Shown here piece after piece: positions 54,223 through 63,567 of a stretch of DNA of 64,000 nt. The number at the start of each line of letters is the position of its first letter. Within the stretch, counting starts at the first letter, position 1. Under the pieces are notes generated by a model. It searched no databases, was not told the DNA's origin, and saw nothing but the letters and a program-made list of their open reading frames with translations. Made by a program: the position numbers and the translations under genes. Origin of the DNA: Providencia rettgeri (GTDB taxonomy: Bacteria > Pseudomonadota > Gammaproteobacteria > Enterobacterales > Enterobacteriaceae); contig NZ_CP017671.1 of the NCBI RefSeq assembly GCF_001874625.1, forward strand, positions 1,984,001 through 2,048,000. Reading direction: 5' to 3'.

Positions 54223-55116
54223 ATGAAATTATTAAAAACAGTTATTTCTACCGCAATTTTAGTTTCTTGCGGTGCATTAGCAACAACCACGGGGTCTGAA
54301 GTACTTAAGGTGCAAGACGGAGGTACGCCGAATAAGGTCTATACCGCGAATAAGCCTACGATTAAAGTTGCAACTTATAATATCGGAAAGAACGAGTTGG
54401 CATCAGATGTGAAAAATTTCGATGCTTTAAATAAAGCAATTGCGAGAATTGATGCAGATGTCATTGTTTTAACCGAAATTGATAACAAAACGGCGCGCAG
54501 TAAACATGTTAATCAACTGGAGGAAATCGCTAAGGCTAACAAGATGCACTTTGCATTTGGTAAAGCATTAGATTTTGATGGTGGTGAATATGGCGTAGGA
54601 ATTTTATCAAAATATAAAATTGAAAAATCAAAAGTCATTAACTTGCCTTCAGGCGATGCGGAGCAACGTGTTGTATTATTATCTCAGATAACAAAACCGG
54701 GTTTTGATGCGCCAATTATTATAATGGGGACTCATCTTGATTGGCAAAAAGACCCAACAGTGCGTATTGGGCAGGTTCGTCATATTTTAGATGCGAGCAT
54801 TGGGGATACAGACACTGGTTTTGATAATATAGCTGCATCAATAAAAATATTAGCTGGTGACTTTAACTCAACGGCTAATGAACAACCTATTCAAGAAATC
54901 CGTTATATGTGGCAGCCCGTTGAGAAAAAAGGGACGGATTATCGTAGTTGGCCAGCAGTTAATCCAGCGATTGACATAGACCACATTTTTACATTTAAAG
55001 GGCAAGTGTGGAATGTAAATGAAATGCAAATACCAACGGATAGCGAAGAGTTTCAATGGTCAAGTGTCAGTGACCATCTGCCAGTGATAGCGGAATTGGA
55101 GTTACAAGAGCAGTAG
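54223..55116 (+). CDS. Exported endonuclease/exonuclease/phosphatase-family protein
   Basis: A protein of about 297 aa of the DNase I-like superfamily. The ATG at 54223 (after AGGGGAA) gives a signal peptide, KTVISTAILVSCGALA; the cysteine might make it a lipoprotein. Fold motifs in order: IKVATYNIGKNEL near residues 46-58, IVLTEIDNK near 82-90, MGTHLDW near 168-174, LAGDFNS near 210-216, and SVSDHLPV near 282-289. It is predicted to hydrolyse phosphodiester or phosphomonoester bonds outside the cytoplasm. The substrate may be DNA, a phospholipid or a phosphosugar. Confidence 0.83.
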   Translation: MKLLKTVISTAILVSCGALATTTGSEVLKVQDGGTPNKVYTANKPTIKVATYNIGKNELASDVKNFDALNKAIARIDADVIVLTEIDNKTARSKHVNQLEEIAKANKMHFAFGKALDFDGGEYGVGILSKYKIEKSKVINLPSGDAEQRVVLLSQITKPGFDAPIIIMGTHLDWQKDPTVRIGQVRHILDASIGDTDTGFDNIAASIKILAGDFNSTANEQPIQEIRYMWQPVEKKGTDYRSWPAVNPAIDIDHIFTFKGQVWNVNEMQIPTDSEEFQWSSVSDHLPVIAELELQEQ

Positions 55117-55145
55117 ATAGGTAGGTAAAACGGAGTTGTATCGGT

Positions 55146-55168
55146 AAAGGCCTCATTTGCAGGCCTTT
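55146..55168 (+). terminator. Rho-independent terminator
   Basis: aaaggcct pairs with aggccttt around catttgc, followed by T-rich bases, between convergent genes. Confidence 0.8.
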
Positions 55169-55183
55169 GTTACATCTGTACTT

Positions 55184-55474
55184 TCATTGTTTCTGAAGCA
55201 ATTTCTGTCTCTGAATATAACGTTTTTCAGCTATTTCCAAATAACGTTCAACGGTTGAATATATTTGTTGACGTTGTTCCGATAACTGTGGGTCATTATC
55301 TAAGGCGGAAGAGGTTTGTTTAATAAACTCAGCAATATAGCTTTTAATACAACCAAACTGATTAGCCACATTAGCATAATAGTATTGGTAAACATAAGAT
55401 TCTTGAGAATGGCTTAGGTCTGTATTGTTTTTTATATTGTTGGTTGCAAGCAAAAGTAATTGAATTTGTGTCAT
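55184..55474 (-). CDS. Small hypothetical helical protein
   Basis: A 96-aa cytosolic protein. The ATG at 55474 follows AAAGGG and gives MTQIQLLLLATNNIKNN; a longer frame to 55501 is possible. The protein is Gln-rich and wholly helical by pattern, with YSTVERYLEIAEKRYIQRQK near residues 72-91. I do not recognise the family. Confidence 0.65.
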   Translation of the reverse strand: MTQIQLLLLATNNIKNNTDLSHSQESYVYQYYYANVANQFGCIKSYIAEFIKQTSSALDNDPQLSEQRQQIYSTVERYLEIAEKRYIQRQKLLQKQ

Positions 55475-55501
55475 GGCATACCCTTTTTCTTTGGAAGGCA
55501 A

Positions 55502-56529
55502 TGCTACCTGAATTTGAAATTTAAATTTGTCATTTTTAGTCGGAAAATTTTATGTATTAGTTTAATAGGGGGTTTTTATAGGAATATTCTGTAATTTGGG
55601 TTAGTTTAACTAGACGAATTGGGAGATGTTTGAGGTACACACAAGATTTAAATCATAATGATATCGTTAAATATTCTTATGGTTTATTTGTTAAATTATT
55701 GTATTAATCTGTTTTTTATCACTTTCAAAATGCTCATTGCAATCTCATTATCGATAATTTTCAATTATTAATCAATTCATTACGATATTTTTTGTTTTGG
55801 TTTTTTGGCTGTGGGCAATATGGGATGTAAAATAATATTGATAATGGAAAGGTAATGACGCTACTTATGAAACTAGTAGAAGAAGATAACCTAACTTTCC
55901 TTTTGATTGTAATTTATTGATTTATATTTACTTTTATCTTTTGTGTGTTTTTCTTGGAAGAGATAATCTTATTTATAAAATTACTCAATAATAAAATAAA
56001 TAAATAATTTACTCATATACTGAGTCTATATACGCATTATATGAGTTTATTAACAATTAGACACACTAATTCTTAATTCGAATTGTTTAATAATATATTT
56101 GAAGTGATTACTATTAAATGATAATTAACAATTAAGTCCAATTATTGTTTCTATCATATAAAAGAGAAACGCTTTTTGTGAAAAAAATACAAATTGAAAC
56201 AGTTAATCTTTCGGGTACTATTTATATTTTTAGCTTAATGCTGGTATACTTACTCATGTGATGGGTAAAATAAAGTATAAATACGAATAACCTATATGAA
56301 ACTAGTTGTGTCTATTTACGTAGATTATTACTATTACGGAAAATAGCGATTAGGTCAAATGCGGTTGCCTAATAAGGTATTCTTAAGTAGGTAGTACCAT
56401 CTATTATTAAATTAATTCTTATTTACTTACAATTAGCTAAAAATAACTACTCAGGTATTTTTGAGAGAAGTACTGTTGTGTCATTTTGGTCAATTGGCTG
56501 TGTCATTGCGTTTATGAGAGCTTAAAAAC
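55502..56529. other. Long AT-rich region without a visible gene
   Basis: About 1 kb of very AT-rich DNA between a small leftward and a small rightward gene. I found no frame with a convincing ribosome site and no tRNA or repeat. Such regions can hold H-NS-bound promoters, small RNAs or decayed genes; none can be shown here. Confidence 0.5.
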
Positions 56530-56919
56530 ATGAATATCATAAAGTTGCTCACAATCTTATTGTTAACTGGGTGCTCTTTTATTTTAGGAGTAACGATGAA
56601 TTATGCTCCAACACCTGATTTGGTAAAAATGGCAAAAAGTAGTGTGGAAGATTACTTGTCTTATCCTGAATCTGCGTCATTTAAAGGAGTGAAATATAAT
56701 TTTATTCGGCAAACAGCAGACAAAGGGGACTTAGGCTATGTTTGTGGCGAAGTTTTTCGCGTAAAAAATGCTAAGTTAGAAGGGTACAAAAAATTTATTG
56801 TGAAAGCGTATACCTATAATGATGGTAGAGTCACAATGTCTATTCCAATGGTTGAAGGGGACTATGACTTATTACCGATGGAGATGGTAAATGCATTATG
56901 GCAAAAATATTGCTTTTGA
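56530..56919 (+). CDS. Small exported or membrane-anchored hypothetical protein
   Basis: A 129-aa protein. The N-terminus IIKLLTILLLTGCSFILGVT could be a lipoprotein signal (LLTGC, Cys at residue 15) or a membrane anchor. The mature part has YPESASFKGVKYNFI near residues 46-60 and CGEVFRVKNAKL near 75-86, similar in form to small envelope proteins but without a family name I can give. A terminator follows at 56978. Confidence 0.65.
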   Translation: MNIIKLLTILLLTGCSFILGVTMNYAPTPDLVKMAKSSVEDYLSYPESASFKGVKYNFIRQTADKGDLGYVCGEVFRVKNAKLEGYKKFIVKAYTYNDGRVTMSIPMVEGDYDLLPMEMVNALWQKYCF

Positions 56920-56977
56920 GATTAGTCGGTAAGGGCTTTTTATCCGTTCAACATACAAATAAACAGGGAACAGAGAG

Positions 56978-57003
56978 AAGAAAGCCATAAAGCGGCTTTC
57001 TTC
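56978..57003. terminator. Bidirectional terminator
   Basis: gaagaaagcc and ggctttcttc form a perfect 10-bp stem around ataaag, between the small exported-protein gene and the convergent ribulokinase gene. Confidence 0.85.
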
Positions 57004-57037
57004 ATTATAAGGCTAGATAAGGCTAGCTAATAGTTAT

Positions 57038-58666
57038 TTAACCTTTTAACTCTCTAGCGCATTTCTGTAAGTGTAAAAAAGACGCAAACCGTATATCGTG
57101 ATGCGCTTTATAGGCCTTATTCGGGTGGTAAGTTAAATCAATCGCACTAAACTTATTCATAGCCTGTGCGACATCATTACAGACTTTTCCTGCAACAGCA
57201 CCTAGGATAGCGGAACCCAGCAATACAGGTTCACTTGCTCGGGTTGAAATAACTGGCACACCACATGCGTCTGCAAGTAATTGGCGGATTAGTGGGTGTT
57301 GACCCGCTCCACCACTAATAACGATATTTTCGATTGAAGCACCTGATTTAGCTTGTGCTTCAATAATTTGCCTCAAACCATACCCAATACCACAAACACC
57401 GGCAACATAGAAAGACAGTAAATTTTCCATGCTGTTATCCATTGTTAAACCTGCAATCACAGCTCTTGCATGTGGATCGGCAAAAGGCGCTCGGTTACCT
57501 AGAAATTCTGGGACAACATGTATTTTTTGTGCTAGTTCAACGGATTGAGAAGGAGAATCAGCTTTTTCTAGAACTAAATCTGCTAGCATGACAGGTAATG
57601 ATTTCCCTTGTCCTTTGGCTGTTATTTGAGCTTGCGCTGAGGCTGGGTGTAATGAAAGCAGTTGGTCTATTGCAGCACCAGCGGCACTTTGTCCCCCTTC
57701 GTTTAACCACATACCAGGAACCATAGCGCTATAATAAGGCCCCCAGACCCCAGGTATAAAAACAGGTTCTTTGGTGGTTGTCATGGTGCATGAAGAGGTA
57801 CCAAATACATAGGCCATATTTGCAGTTGCATCACCGTTCACACCTACAGTCCCAATCCCTCCTGCATGAGCATCAATCATACCGGCAGCAACAGGAGTGC
57901 CTGCGAGTAAGCCCATTTGCTGTGCGGCCTGTTCTGTTAACCCTGAACCACAAGGCGTGCCCGGCTCAACGATTTGTTGCCCAATGCGGGAGAAATTTTC
58001 TTCGACCAGTTCAGATAAACCAGCTTGTTGGAAATAATCAGCATCCCAACGTTTTTCATGGGCAAGGTAGGTCCATTTGCAGGTGACGGTGCAGGTTGAG
58101 CGTGCCAGTGAACCCGTTGATTTCCATGTCAAAAAATCAGCTAAATCAAAAAACTGCCATGCGTTATCATAGGTTTGGCGTAAATTTTCTTTTAACCACA
58201 ATATCTTTGGTGTTTCCATTTCTGGAGAAATTTTGCCGCCCACATAATTTAAAACGGGGTGTTTTAACTGGTTAATACGCTCTGCTTGTTCAGTCGCTCG
58301 ATGATCCATCCACACAATGATGTTACGTTCAGGGTCATTCGACGGGCTAACAGTGATCGGGTGCTTATCGTGTCCAATGACGACCAGTGAGCAGGTTGCA
58401 TCAAAACCGACTCCAACCACTTGTTGTGGTTTTACATTAGAAGAGGTGATCGCTTGTTTGACACAGTAACAAACTGCTTTCCATATTTCATTACTCGACT
58501 GTTCCGCAAAATTAGCGCTATCGCGAAAAAGTGAAATATCATGTTTGGCTGAGGCTAGCATATTACCAGCCATATCAAAAACACCGGCACGCGCGCTACC
58601 GGTGCCAACATCAATACCAATAACGACATTGTCATTATTATTTAATGAGGTCGTTGGATTACTCAT
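57038..58666 (-). CDS. rbtK: D-ribulokinase (FGGY family)
   Basis: A 542-aa sugar kinase. The N-terminal phosphate loop is GIDVGTGSARAGVFDMAGNM (near residues 17-36), with later family blocks GVGFDATCSL near 81-90, AGMIDAHAGGIGTVG near 262-276 and IENIVISGGAGQHPLIRQLL (near 447-466). With ribitol dehydrogenase alongside, it should phosphorylate D-ribulose to D-ribulose 5-phosphate, an entry to the pentose phosphate pathway. The ATG at 58666 follows GGAGG. It is the second gene of the rbtD-rbtK unit. Confidence 0.9.
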   Translation of the reverse strand: MSNPTTSLNNNDNVVIGIDVGTGSARAGVFDMAGNMLASAKHDISLFRDSANFAEQSSNEIWKAVCYCVKQAITSSNVKPQQVVGVGFDATCSLVVIGHDKHPITVSPSNDPERNIIVWMDHRATEQAERINQLKHPVLNYVGGKISPEMETPKILWLKENLRQTYDNAWQFFDLADFLTWKSTGSLARSTCTVTCKWTYLAHEKRWDADYFQQAGLSELVEENFSRIGQQIVEPGTPCGSGLTEQAAQQMGLLAGTPVAAGMIDAHAGGIGTVGVNGDATANMAYVFGTSSCTMTTTKEPVFIPGVWGPYYSAMVPGMWLNEGGQSAAGAAIDQLLSLHPASAQAQITAKGQGKSLPVMLADLVLEKADSPSQSVELAQKIHVVPEFLGNRAPFADPHARAVIAGLTMDNSMENLLSFYVAGVCGIGYGLRQIIEAQAKSGASIENIVISGGAGQHPLIRQLLADACGVPVISTRASEPVLLGSAILGAVAGKVCNDVAQAMNKFSAIDLTYHPNKAYKAHHDIRFASFLHLQKCARELKG

Positions 58667-58711
58667 TTTTTCCTCCAAGATGTGGGCTGTAATCTATGAC
58701 AAGTTGGTAGG

Positions 58712-59440
58712 TTAGAGATCGACGCTATTTGGAACGATAACTAAATCACGGATAGTGACATTTTTGGGGCGCGTCAACATGAATAAAACGGCTTCAGCCA
58801 CTTCAATCGGTTGCATTAAACTGCCATTAGCTAATGCCTCATCCATTTTTTCCTGCGGCCAATCGTCGAGTAGTGCGGTGACAACAGGGCCTGGTAATAC
58901 TGCACCAACACGCACACCATGCTCAGAGACTTGGCGGCGCGTAGAATGGACAAACGCTTGAACGGCAAATTTTGATGCAGTGTAAATTGGTTCCCAGATC
59001 ACAGGAACGACCCCAGCGATTGAACTGGTGAATAATACATCGCCAGACTTTTGAGCAATAAAATGTGGTAATACGGCACGAACACTACGAAAAGCTGCAT
59101 TAATATTTAAATTCAATACCTTATCCCATACATCGGGGTCGCCTTCAGCAACGGGCCCACCAATATAGGCACCCGCATTGGCATGGAAGATATCTAAACG
59201 ACCTGCTTTTTTTAGGATTTCATCTAACATCCCATCAACTTGTTTGGGGTTCATCAAATCGATGACTAATGGAATAGCGTTTTCGCCAAGTTCAGCCACG
59301 AGTTGATTCAATCTTTCTTCAGCACGGTCTATCAAAACGACTTTAGCGCCTGCTTTGATCAGTGTACGAGCACACTCAAGACCGATACCAGAAGCGGCAC
59401 CTGTGATTGCTGCGACTTTGTTTTCAATGGAAATAGCCAT
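58712..59440 (-). CDS. rbtD: Ribitol 2-dehydrogenase
   Basis: A protein of about 242 aa of the short-chain dehydrogenase family, oxidising ribitol to D-ribulose with NAD+. It closely resembles Klebsiella RbtD as I recall it: [20 protein letters not shown] (near residues 10-29), [20 protein letters not shown] near 83-102, the catalytic [20 protein letters not shown] (near 153-172) and [19 protein letters not shown]. The ATG at 59440 follows GGAG. It heads the ribitol operon and is divergent from its LacI-type regulator. Confidence 0.93.
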   Translation of the reverse strand: MAISIENKVAAITGAASGIGLECARTLIKAGAKVVLIDRAEERLNQLVAELGENAIPLVIDLMNPKQVDGMLDEILKKAGRLDIFHANAGAYIGGPVAEGDPDVWDKVLNLNINAAFRSVRAVLPHFIAQKSGDVLFTSSIAGVVPVIWEPIYTASKFAVQAFVHSTRRQVSEHGVRVGAVLPGPVVTALLDDWPQEKMDEALANGSLMQPIEVAEAVLFMLTRPKNVTIRDLVIVPNSVDL

Positions 59441-59677
59441 AATTTTTACTCCAATTGGATATTTTAGCGGAAATATAAGAATAAAAAGCATTGTGAAATC
59501 AATGAAATGACAATGAGTCACAGGAACGGATAGGTGGCTACATATGAAAGACTGATAATATTTTTTTGTTTTATATCAGCTCAGAATTCATCAATTTCAG
59601 TTCTGCTCAATCGATGTAGCAGTATTGCGACTTTTCTACTTTGGTGTCAAGCTAGTAAAAAATGGAGATATGAATCT

Positions 59678-60706
59678 GTGACAAAGATCAGACAAAATAA
59701 GAAAACAACGATCTACGACCTTGCAGAATTAGCGGGGGTTTCAGCCAGTGCGGTGAGTGCTGTACTCAATGGAAATTGGCAAAAAAGGCGGATTAGCGCA
59801 CAGCTTGCACAGAAAGTAATGCGTATCGCGGAAGAACAAAATTATTCTGTAAATAAGCAGGCCAGCTTATTACGCAGCAATAGGTCTAAAATTATCGGCA
59901 TGTTAGTACCCAAATATGACAACCGTTATTTCGGTTCAATTGTTGAGCATTTTGAGGAAATGGCACGTGAAAGAGGGCTATTTCCTATTATCACCTGTAC
60001 GCGACGTGATCCTAAACTCGAAATTGAAGCGGCACGCGCTATGCTTTCATATCAGGTGGATTGGTTGATTTCGACAGGGGCAACCAACCCCGATAAAATT
60101 ACGGAAATCTGCCAAGTCTCCGGCGTGCCTACTTTGAATTTAGACTTGCCGGGCACATTGGCGTCTTCGGTCATTTCAGACAATTATCTCGGGGCGAAAA
60201 CGCTAACCCAACGTATTTTGCGCAAACAAAAAACGCCACTTATACAGGGCGCCGCTCTAATTTTTATTGGTGGACGTGAGCATGATCATAATACTCGCGA
60301 GCGTATTCGCGGGTTTATTGATGCCCATCGCGAGCTAAGCATAGATGTCCCCAGTGAAAATATTTTGGCTTGTGGCTATGCGCCTGAAAAAGCAGAAAAA
60401 GCGCTCTCTGTTTTCTTTAAGCAGCATAATAATGACCCGCAAAAGATAGCGGAATGTGGCTTATTTATTAATTCAACAATTTCATTAGAAGGAGTGATGC
60501 GTTGGTTAGGGCATAAAGGGTATACTGGGTTACAGCAACCTAATTTAGGTTGTTTCGACTGGGACCCATTTGTTGCATTGCTAGGTAATGATATTGAAAT
60601 GGTTAAACAAGATGTGCCTACTATGCTTAATCATATTTTTAATTTAATTGATAACGAAAATAGCCAAGCTCAACTGATTGAAGTCTTGCCAGTAGGAATA
60701 AGCTAA
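59678..60706 (+). CDS. rbtR: LacI-family regulator of the ribitol operon
   Basis: A protein of about 342 aa. The HTH is KKTTIYDLAELAGVSASAVS (near residues 8-27), with the hinge QASLLRSNRSKIIGMLVPK near 58-76 and a ligand-binding domain. I chose the GTG at 59678, preceded by GGAG; the open frame reaches back to 59534. It is divergent from rbtD, the arrangement known for the ribitol repressor in Klebsiella. No clear palindromic operator was found between them. Confidence 0.88.
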   Translation: MTKIRQNKKTTIYDLAELAGVSASAVSAVLNGNWQKRRISAQLAQKVMRIAEEQNYSVNKQASLLRSNRSKIIGMLVPKYDNRYFGSIVEHFEEMARERGLFPIITCTRRDPKLEIEAARAMLSYQVDWLISTGATNPDKITEICQVSGVPTLNLDLPGTLASSVISDNYLGAKTLTQRILRKQKTPLIQGAALIFIGGREHDHNTRERIRGFIDAHRELSIDVPSENILACGYAPEKAEKALSVFFKQHNNDPQKIAECGLFINSTISLEGVMRWLGHKGYTGLQQPNLGCFDWDPFVALLGNDIEMVKQDVPTMLNHIFNLIDNENSQAQLIEVLPVGIS

Positions 60707-60771
60707 TCCACGCTAATAATGATGATTGAAACCGCCTGCACAAAATTAACTTACAGGCGGGCTATGGCGAA

Positions 60772-61548
60772 TTACTTATTGAGTGTTGTGACTAAGAGTT
60801 GATGCCGTTGATTATAAAACTTGGTATAAGTCATATAACCGGCCAAGATAGTTGAAAGGCTGGCGGTTCCCAGTAGCATAAATGTCACCATAATTTGGTA
60901 TTTGACCGCTTGCAGTGGGTCAACGCCTGCAAAAATTAACCCCGACATCATGCCGGGAAGGCTAACAATTCCAACTGTTTTAGCTGAATCAACCGTGGGG
61001 ATTAATGATGCGCGAATACTATCGCGGATTATGGAAGCAGAAGCCACTTTCGGTGTTGCTCCCAAGCTCAGCATTTCTTGGATTTGTTGCTGTTGACTGG
61101 CAAAACGTTGACCAAGGTTATTAAAGCATAATCCTACGGCTATCATCGCATTCCCGGCTATCATGCCCGTTATAGGGATGACTTGCATAGGCGTAAATTC
61201 TATTGCGTTGGATAATATTAGGATAAGCAGCGTTAGGAATGTACCAGATGTAATCGCTATTAATGCCGTAACATAAACTTTATCAATATACTTACTTCTT
61301 TTTTTGGCATTCCACGCAGCATTAACGCAAATAAACATGACTAAGGCGATGGTGAGCAGTTTATGATCAACATTGAAGATGTATTTTAAGATATAACCCG
61401 CTATTAGTAGCTGGATGATAGCTCGACAGGTACTCCAAATTATATCTTTTTCTAGGGAAAGTTTTTCTTTATGGCTAATAAAAATAGCCACTAAAACTAA
61501 CATGACCGAAAATGTTAGTGATTCATTGGAGATGGCTGGTTGGTGCAC
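60772..61548 (-). CDS. fetB: Iron-export ABC transporter permease FetB
   Basis: A 258-aa inner-membrane protein with about seven helices, close to E. coli FetB (YbbM) from memory: VAIFISHKEKLSLEKDIIWS (near residues 17-36), EFTPMQVIPITGMIAGNAMI (near residues 117-136), and SLGATPKVASASIIRDSIRA (near residues 161-180). FetAB exports iron and lowers oxidative stress. It starts 12 nt after fetA. Confidence 0.94.
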   Translation of the reverse strand: MHQPAISNESLTFSVMLVLVAIFISHKEKLSLEKDIIWSTCRAIIQLLIAGYILKYIFNVDHKLLTIALVMFICVNAAWNAKKRSKYIDKVYVTALIAITSGTFLTLLILILSNAIEFTPMQVIPITGMIAGNAMIAVGLCFNNLGQRFASQQQQIQEMLSLGATPKVASASIIRDSIRASLIPTVDSAKTVGIVSLPGMMSGLIFAGVDPLQAVKYQIMVTFMLLGTASLSTILAGYMTYTKFYNQRHQLLVTTLNK

Positions 61549-61560
61549 AGTAATATCCTA

Positions 61561-62211
61561 TTATTCTTCATGATGAATGGGAAGGGTAATAACCTCATTG
61601 GTATGAGATATTTCATCTTGGTCATGGGTTACCCACAACACCCCGATTTTTTTATCAGTGGTAAGGTGGTGAATAAATTCATTTACTTTGATTTTATTTT
61701 CTTCATCAAGGGCACTGGTTATTTCATCTAATAGCAAAATTTGCGGTAAAAATTGTAAGTTACGGATAAGAGAAATACGTTGTTTTTCCCCACCAGAAAG
61801 CTCATTGATACCTTTTTCTAAAATAGTTTCATGCAGTGAGAAATAGTTTAAGTCACTTATTATCTTATCTTTATTGAAAGGTAACTTTCTTATTTGGTAT
61901 GGAAATGCCAAATTATCATATACTGTTGTGCTAAATAAAGCAGGCGTTTGCGTACAGTATGAAACTTGTTGGCGATAGGTTTCTGGTAAAATAGTATTGA
62001 TATCTTTTCCCTTGAAGGTGATCGAACCTTGAGTGGGGGAAATTAAAGATGCCACTATTTTTAATAAGGTGCTTTTTCCACAACCGGAAGGCCCTGTGAT
62101 TAATTTGAAATCACCTGCTTGTAGGTTAATCTGCACATTATCGAGAATTGTTTTCCCATCAATGGTATAACCAATATCCTTCAATTGTAGCAGTAAATGG
62201 TTTTGTTCCAT
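61561..62211 (-). CDS. fetA: Iron-export ABC transporter ATPase FetA
   Basis: A 216-aa ATPase. Walker A is ITGPSGCGKSTLLK near residues 38-51, the signature is NELSGGEKQRISLIR near 135-149 and Walker B is LPQILLLDEITSAL near 155-168. It drives the FetB permease and is the first gene of the two-gene operon. Confidence 0.93.
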   Translation of the reverse strand: MEQNHLLLQLKDIGYTIDGKTILDNVQINLQAGDFKLITGPSGCGKSTLLKIVASLISPTQGSITFKGKDINTILPETYRQQVSYCTQTPALFSTTVYDNLAFPYQIRKLPFNKDKIISDLNYFSLHETILEKGINELSGGEKQRISLIRNLQFLPQILLLDEITSALDEENKIKVNEFIHHLTTDKKIGVLWVTHDQDEISHTNEVITLPIHHEE

Positions 62212-62707
62212 ATTATCAATGACCTATTTAACTAAAATACGCAGTTTAACGCGAATGATACCCATTCCATTATTTTATCTGATGACAGTACATTTACGTT
62301 GTTCAATATCAATTTAGATATAACTAATATTATGCGCCAGTTATTGCTAAATTTATACTGTATTATGCAGATAGTGGTTAAAGGACTATCAATAGGGGAC
62401 TATGATTGTTTTATAATCTGTCATTGTGCTATCGAAAAAATGGATTAAATACTCATGTTAATATAAACAAATAATCAGTTTGAATTTAATTGTGAACAAA
62501 TGTTCTTAATCTTATTTTTCATTTCTAATAATATGAGAAGTGGCTCATTTTTATAAATTATAAATATAGATTTAAACCTGTAACACTATTATATTAGTAA
62601 AACTAAATATTAATTAACTCTCATCGAATATCATGGTGTTTCAGTTTCACCATCGTATTCATATTATATTTTTATTAAATATCACATCATGATGTTAAGG
62701 AATTATA
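62212..62707. other. AT-rich divergent intergenic region
   Basis: About 500 bp between fetA (leftward) and the SDR gene (rightward). It holds both promoters. No small gene, operator or RNA could be identified by eye. Confidence 0.5.
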
Positions 62708-63469
62708 ATGAAAAAATTTAGTGGATATAACACCAACTTTTCTCTTGATGGTAAAGTGGCCGTGATCACAGGGGGAGCCGCAGGTATTGGGCTCGCCATT
62801 GCTCAGTTATATGCCGAGAAAGGGGCTAAAGTTGCCTTAGTTGATAAATCAGAAAAGGTTACTGAGGTAGCTAAAATGCTAGGAAATAGCTTAGGTATTC
62901 AATGTGATATCACAAATTCTGAGTCAGTTTCAGAAATGGTTCAACAGGTTTTACAGCATTATGGCTCATTGGATATTGCTGTAAATAGTGCGGGGATTGT
63001 GGCATTAGCTCCTGCGGAAGATTTAGCAGAGTCTGATTGGGACTTAACCATGAATGTGAACTTAAAAGGTACCTTTCTTGTTTGTCAGGCAGTTGGTAAT
63101 ATCATGATTAAACAAGGAAAAGGGAAGATAATTAATATGGCTTCCCAAGCAGGGGTCATTGCTTTAGATCAGCATGCCGCATATTGTGCCAGTAAAGCAG
63201 CGATCATTGGCTTAACTCAAGTATTAGCGCTGGAGTGGAGCCCTAAAGGGATACAAACTAATGCAATTTCTCCAACTATTGTGATGACGGAATTAGGTAA
63301 AAAAGCATGGGAAGGGGAGAAAGGTGATGAAATGAAAGAAAAAATTCCTGCTAGACGTTTTGCTGAACCGTCAGAAATTGCGGCATGTGCGTTATTTTTA
63401 GCCAGTGATGCATCTGATATGATCACTGGACATAATTTAGTTATTGATGGTGGATATAGTATTCAATAA
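62708..63469 (+). CDS. Short-chain dehydrogenase, polyol type (GolD-like)
   Basis: A 253-aa NAD(P)-dependent oxidoreductase. The cofactor loop is VITGGAAGIGLAIAQLY near residues 19-35. The catalytic triad is in MASQAGVIALDQHAAYCASK (near residues 140-160; Ser, Tyr and Lys). The C-terminus DASDMITGHNLVIDGGYS is typical. It resembles GolD and D-threitol-dehydrogenase-type enzymes, so a sugar alcohol is a likely substrate, but gluconate-type substrates cannot be excluded. AAGGAATT precedes the ATG. It is convergent with a transketolase gene, which might belong to the same pathway. Confidence 0.85.
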   Translation: MKKFSGYNTNFSLDGKVAVITGGAAGIGLAIAQLYAEKGAKVALVDKSEKVTEVAKMLGNSLGIQCDITNSESVSEMVQQVLQHYGSLDIAVNSAGIVALAPAEDLAESDWDLTMNVNLKGTFLVCQAVGNIMIKQGKGKIINMASQAGVIALDQHAAYCASKAAIIGLTQVLALEWSPKGIQTNAISPTIVMTELGKKAWEGEKGDEMKEKIPARRFAEPSEIAACALFLASDASDMITGHNLVIDGGYSIQ

Positions 63470-63485
63470 TTATCTAATTAAAAAT

Positions 63486-63515
63486 AAGCCAAATAATAAT
63501 GTTATTATTTGGCTT
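63486..63515. terminator. Bidirectional terminator
   Basis: AAGCCAAATAATAA and TTATTATTTGGCTT form a perfect 14-bp stem with almost no loop, between the SDR gene and the convergent transketolase gene. Confidence 0.8.
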
Positions 63516-63567
63516 GTAATAATAATTACAAAGTAGGATAACGAATTTTAATAAAACTTAGCTTTAA

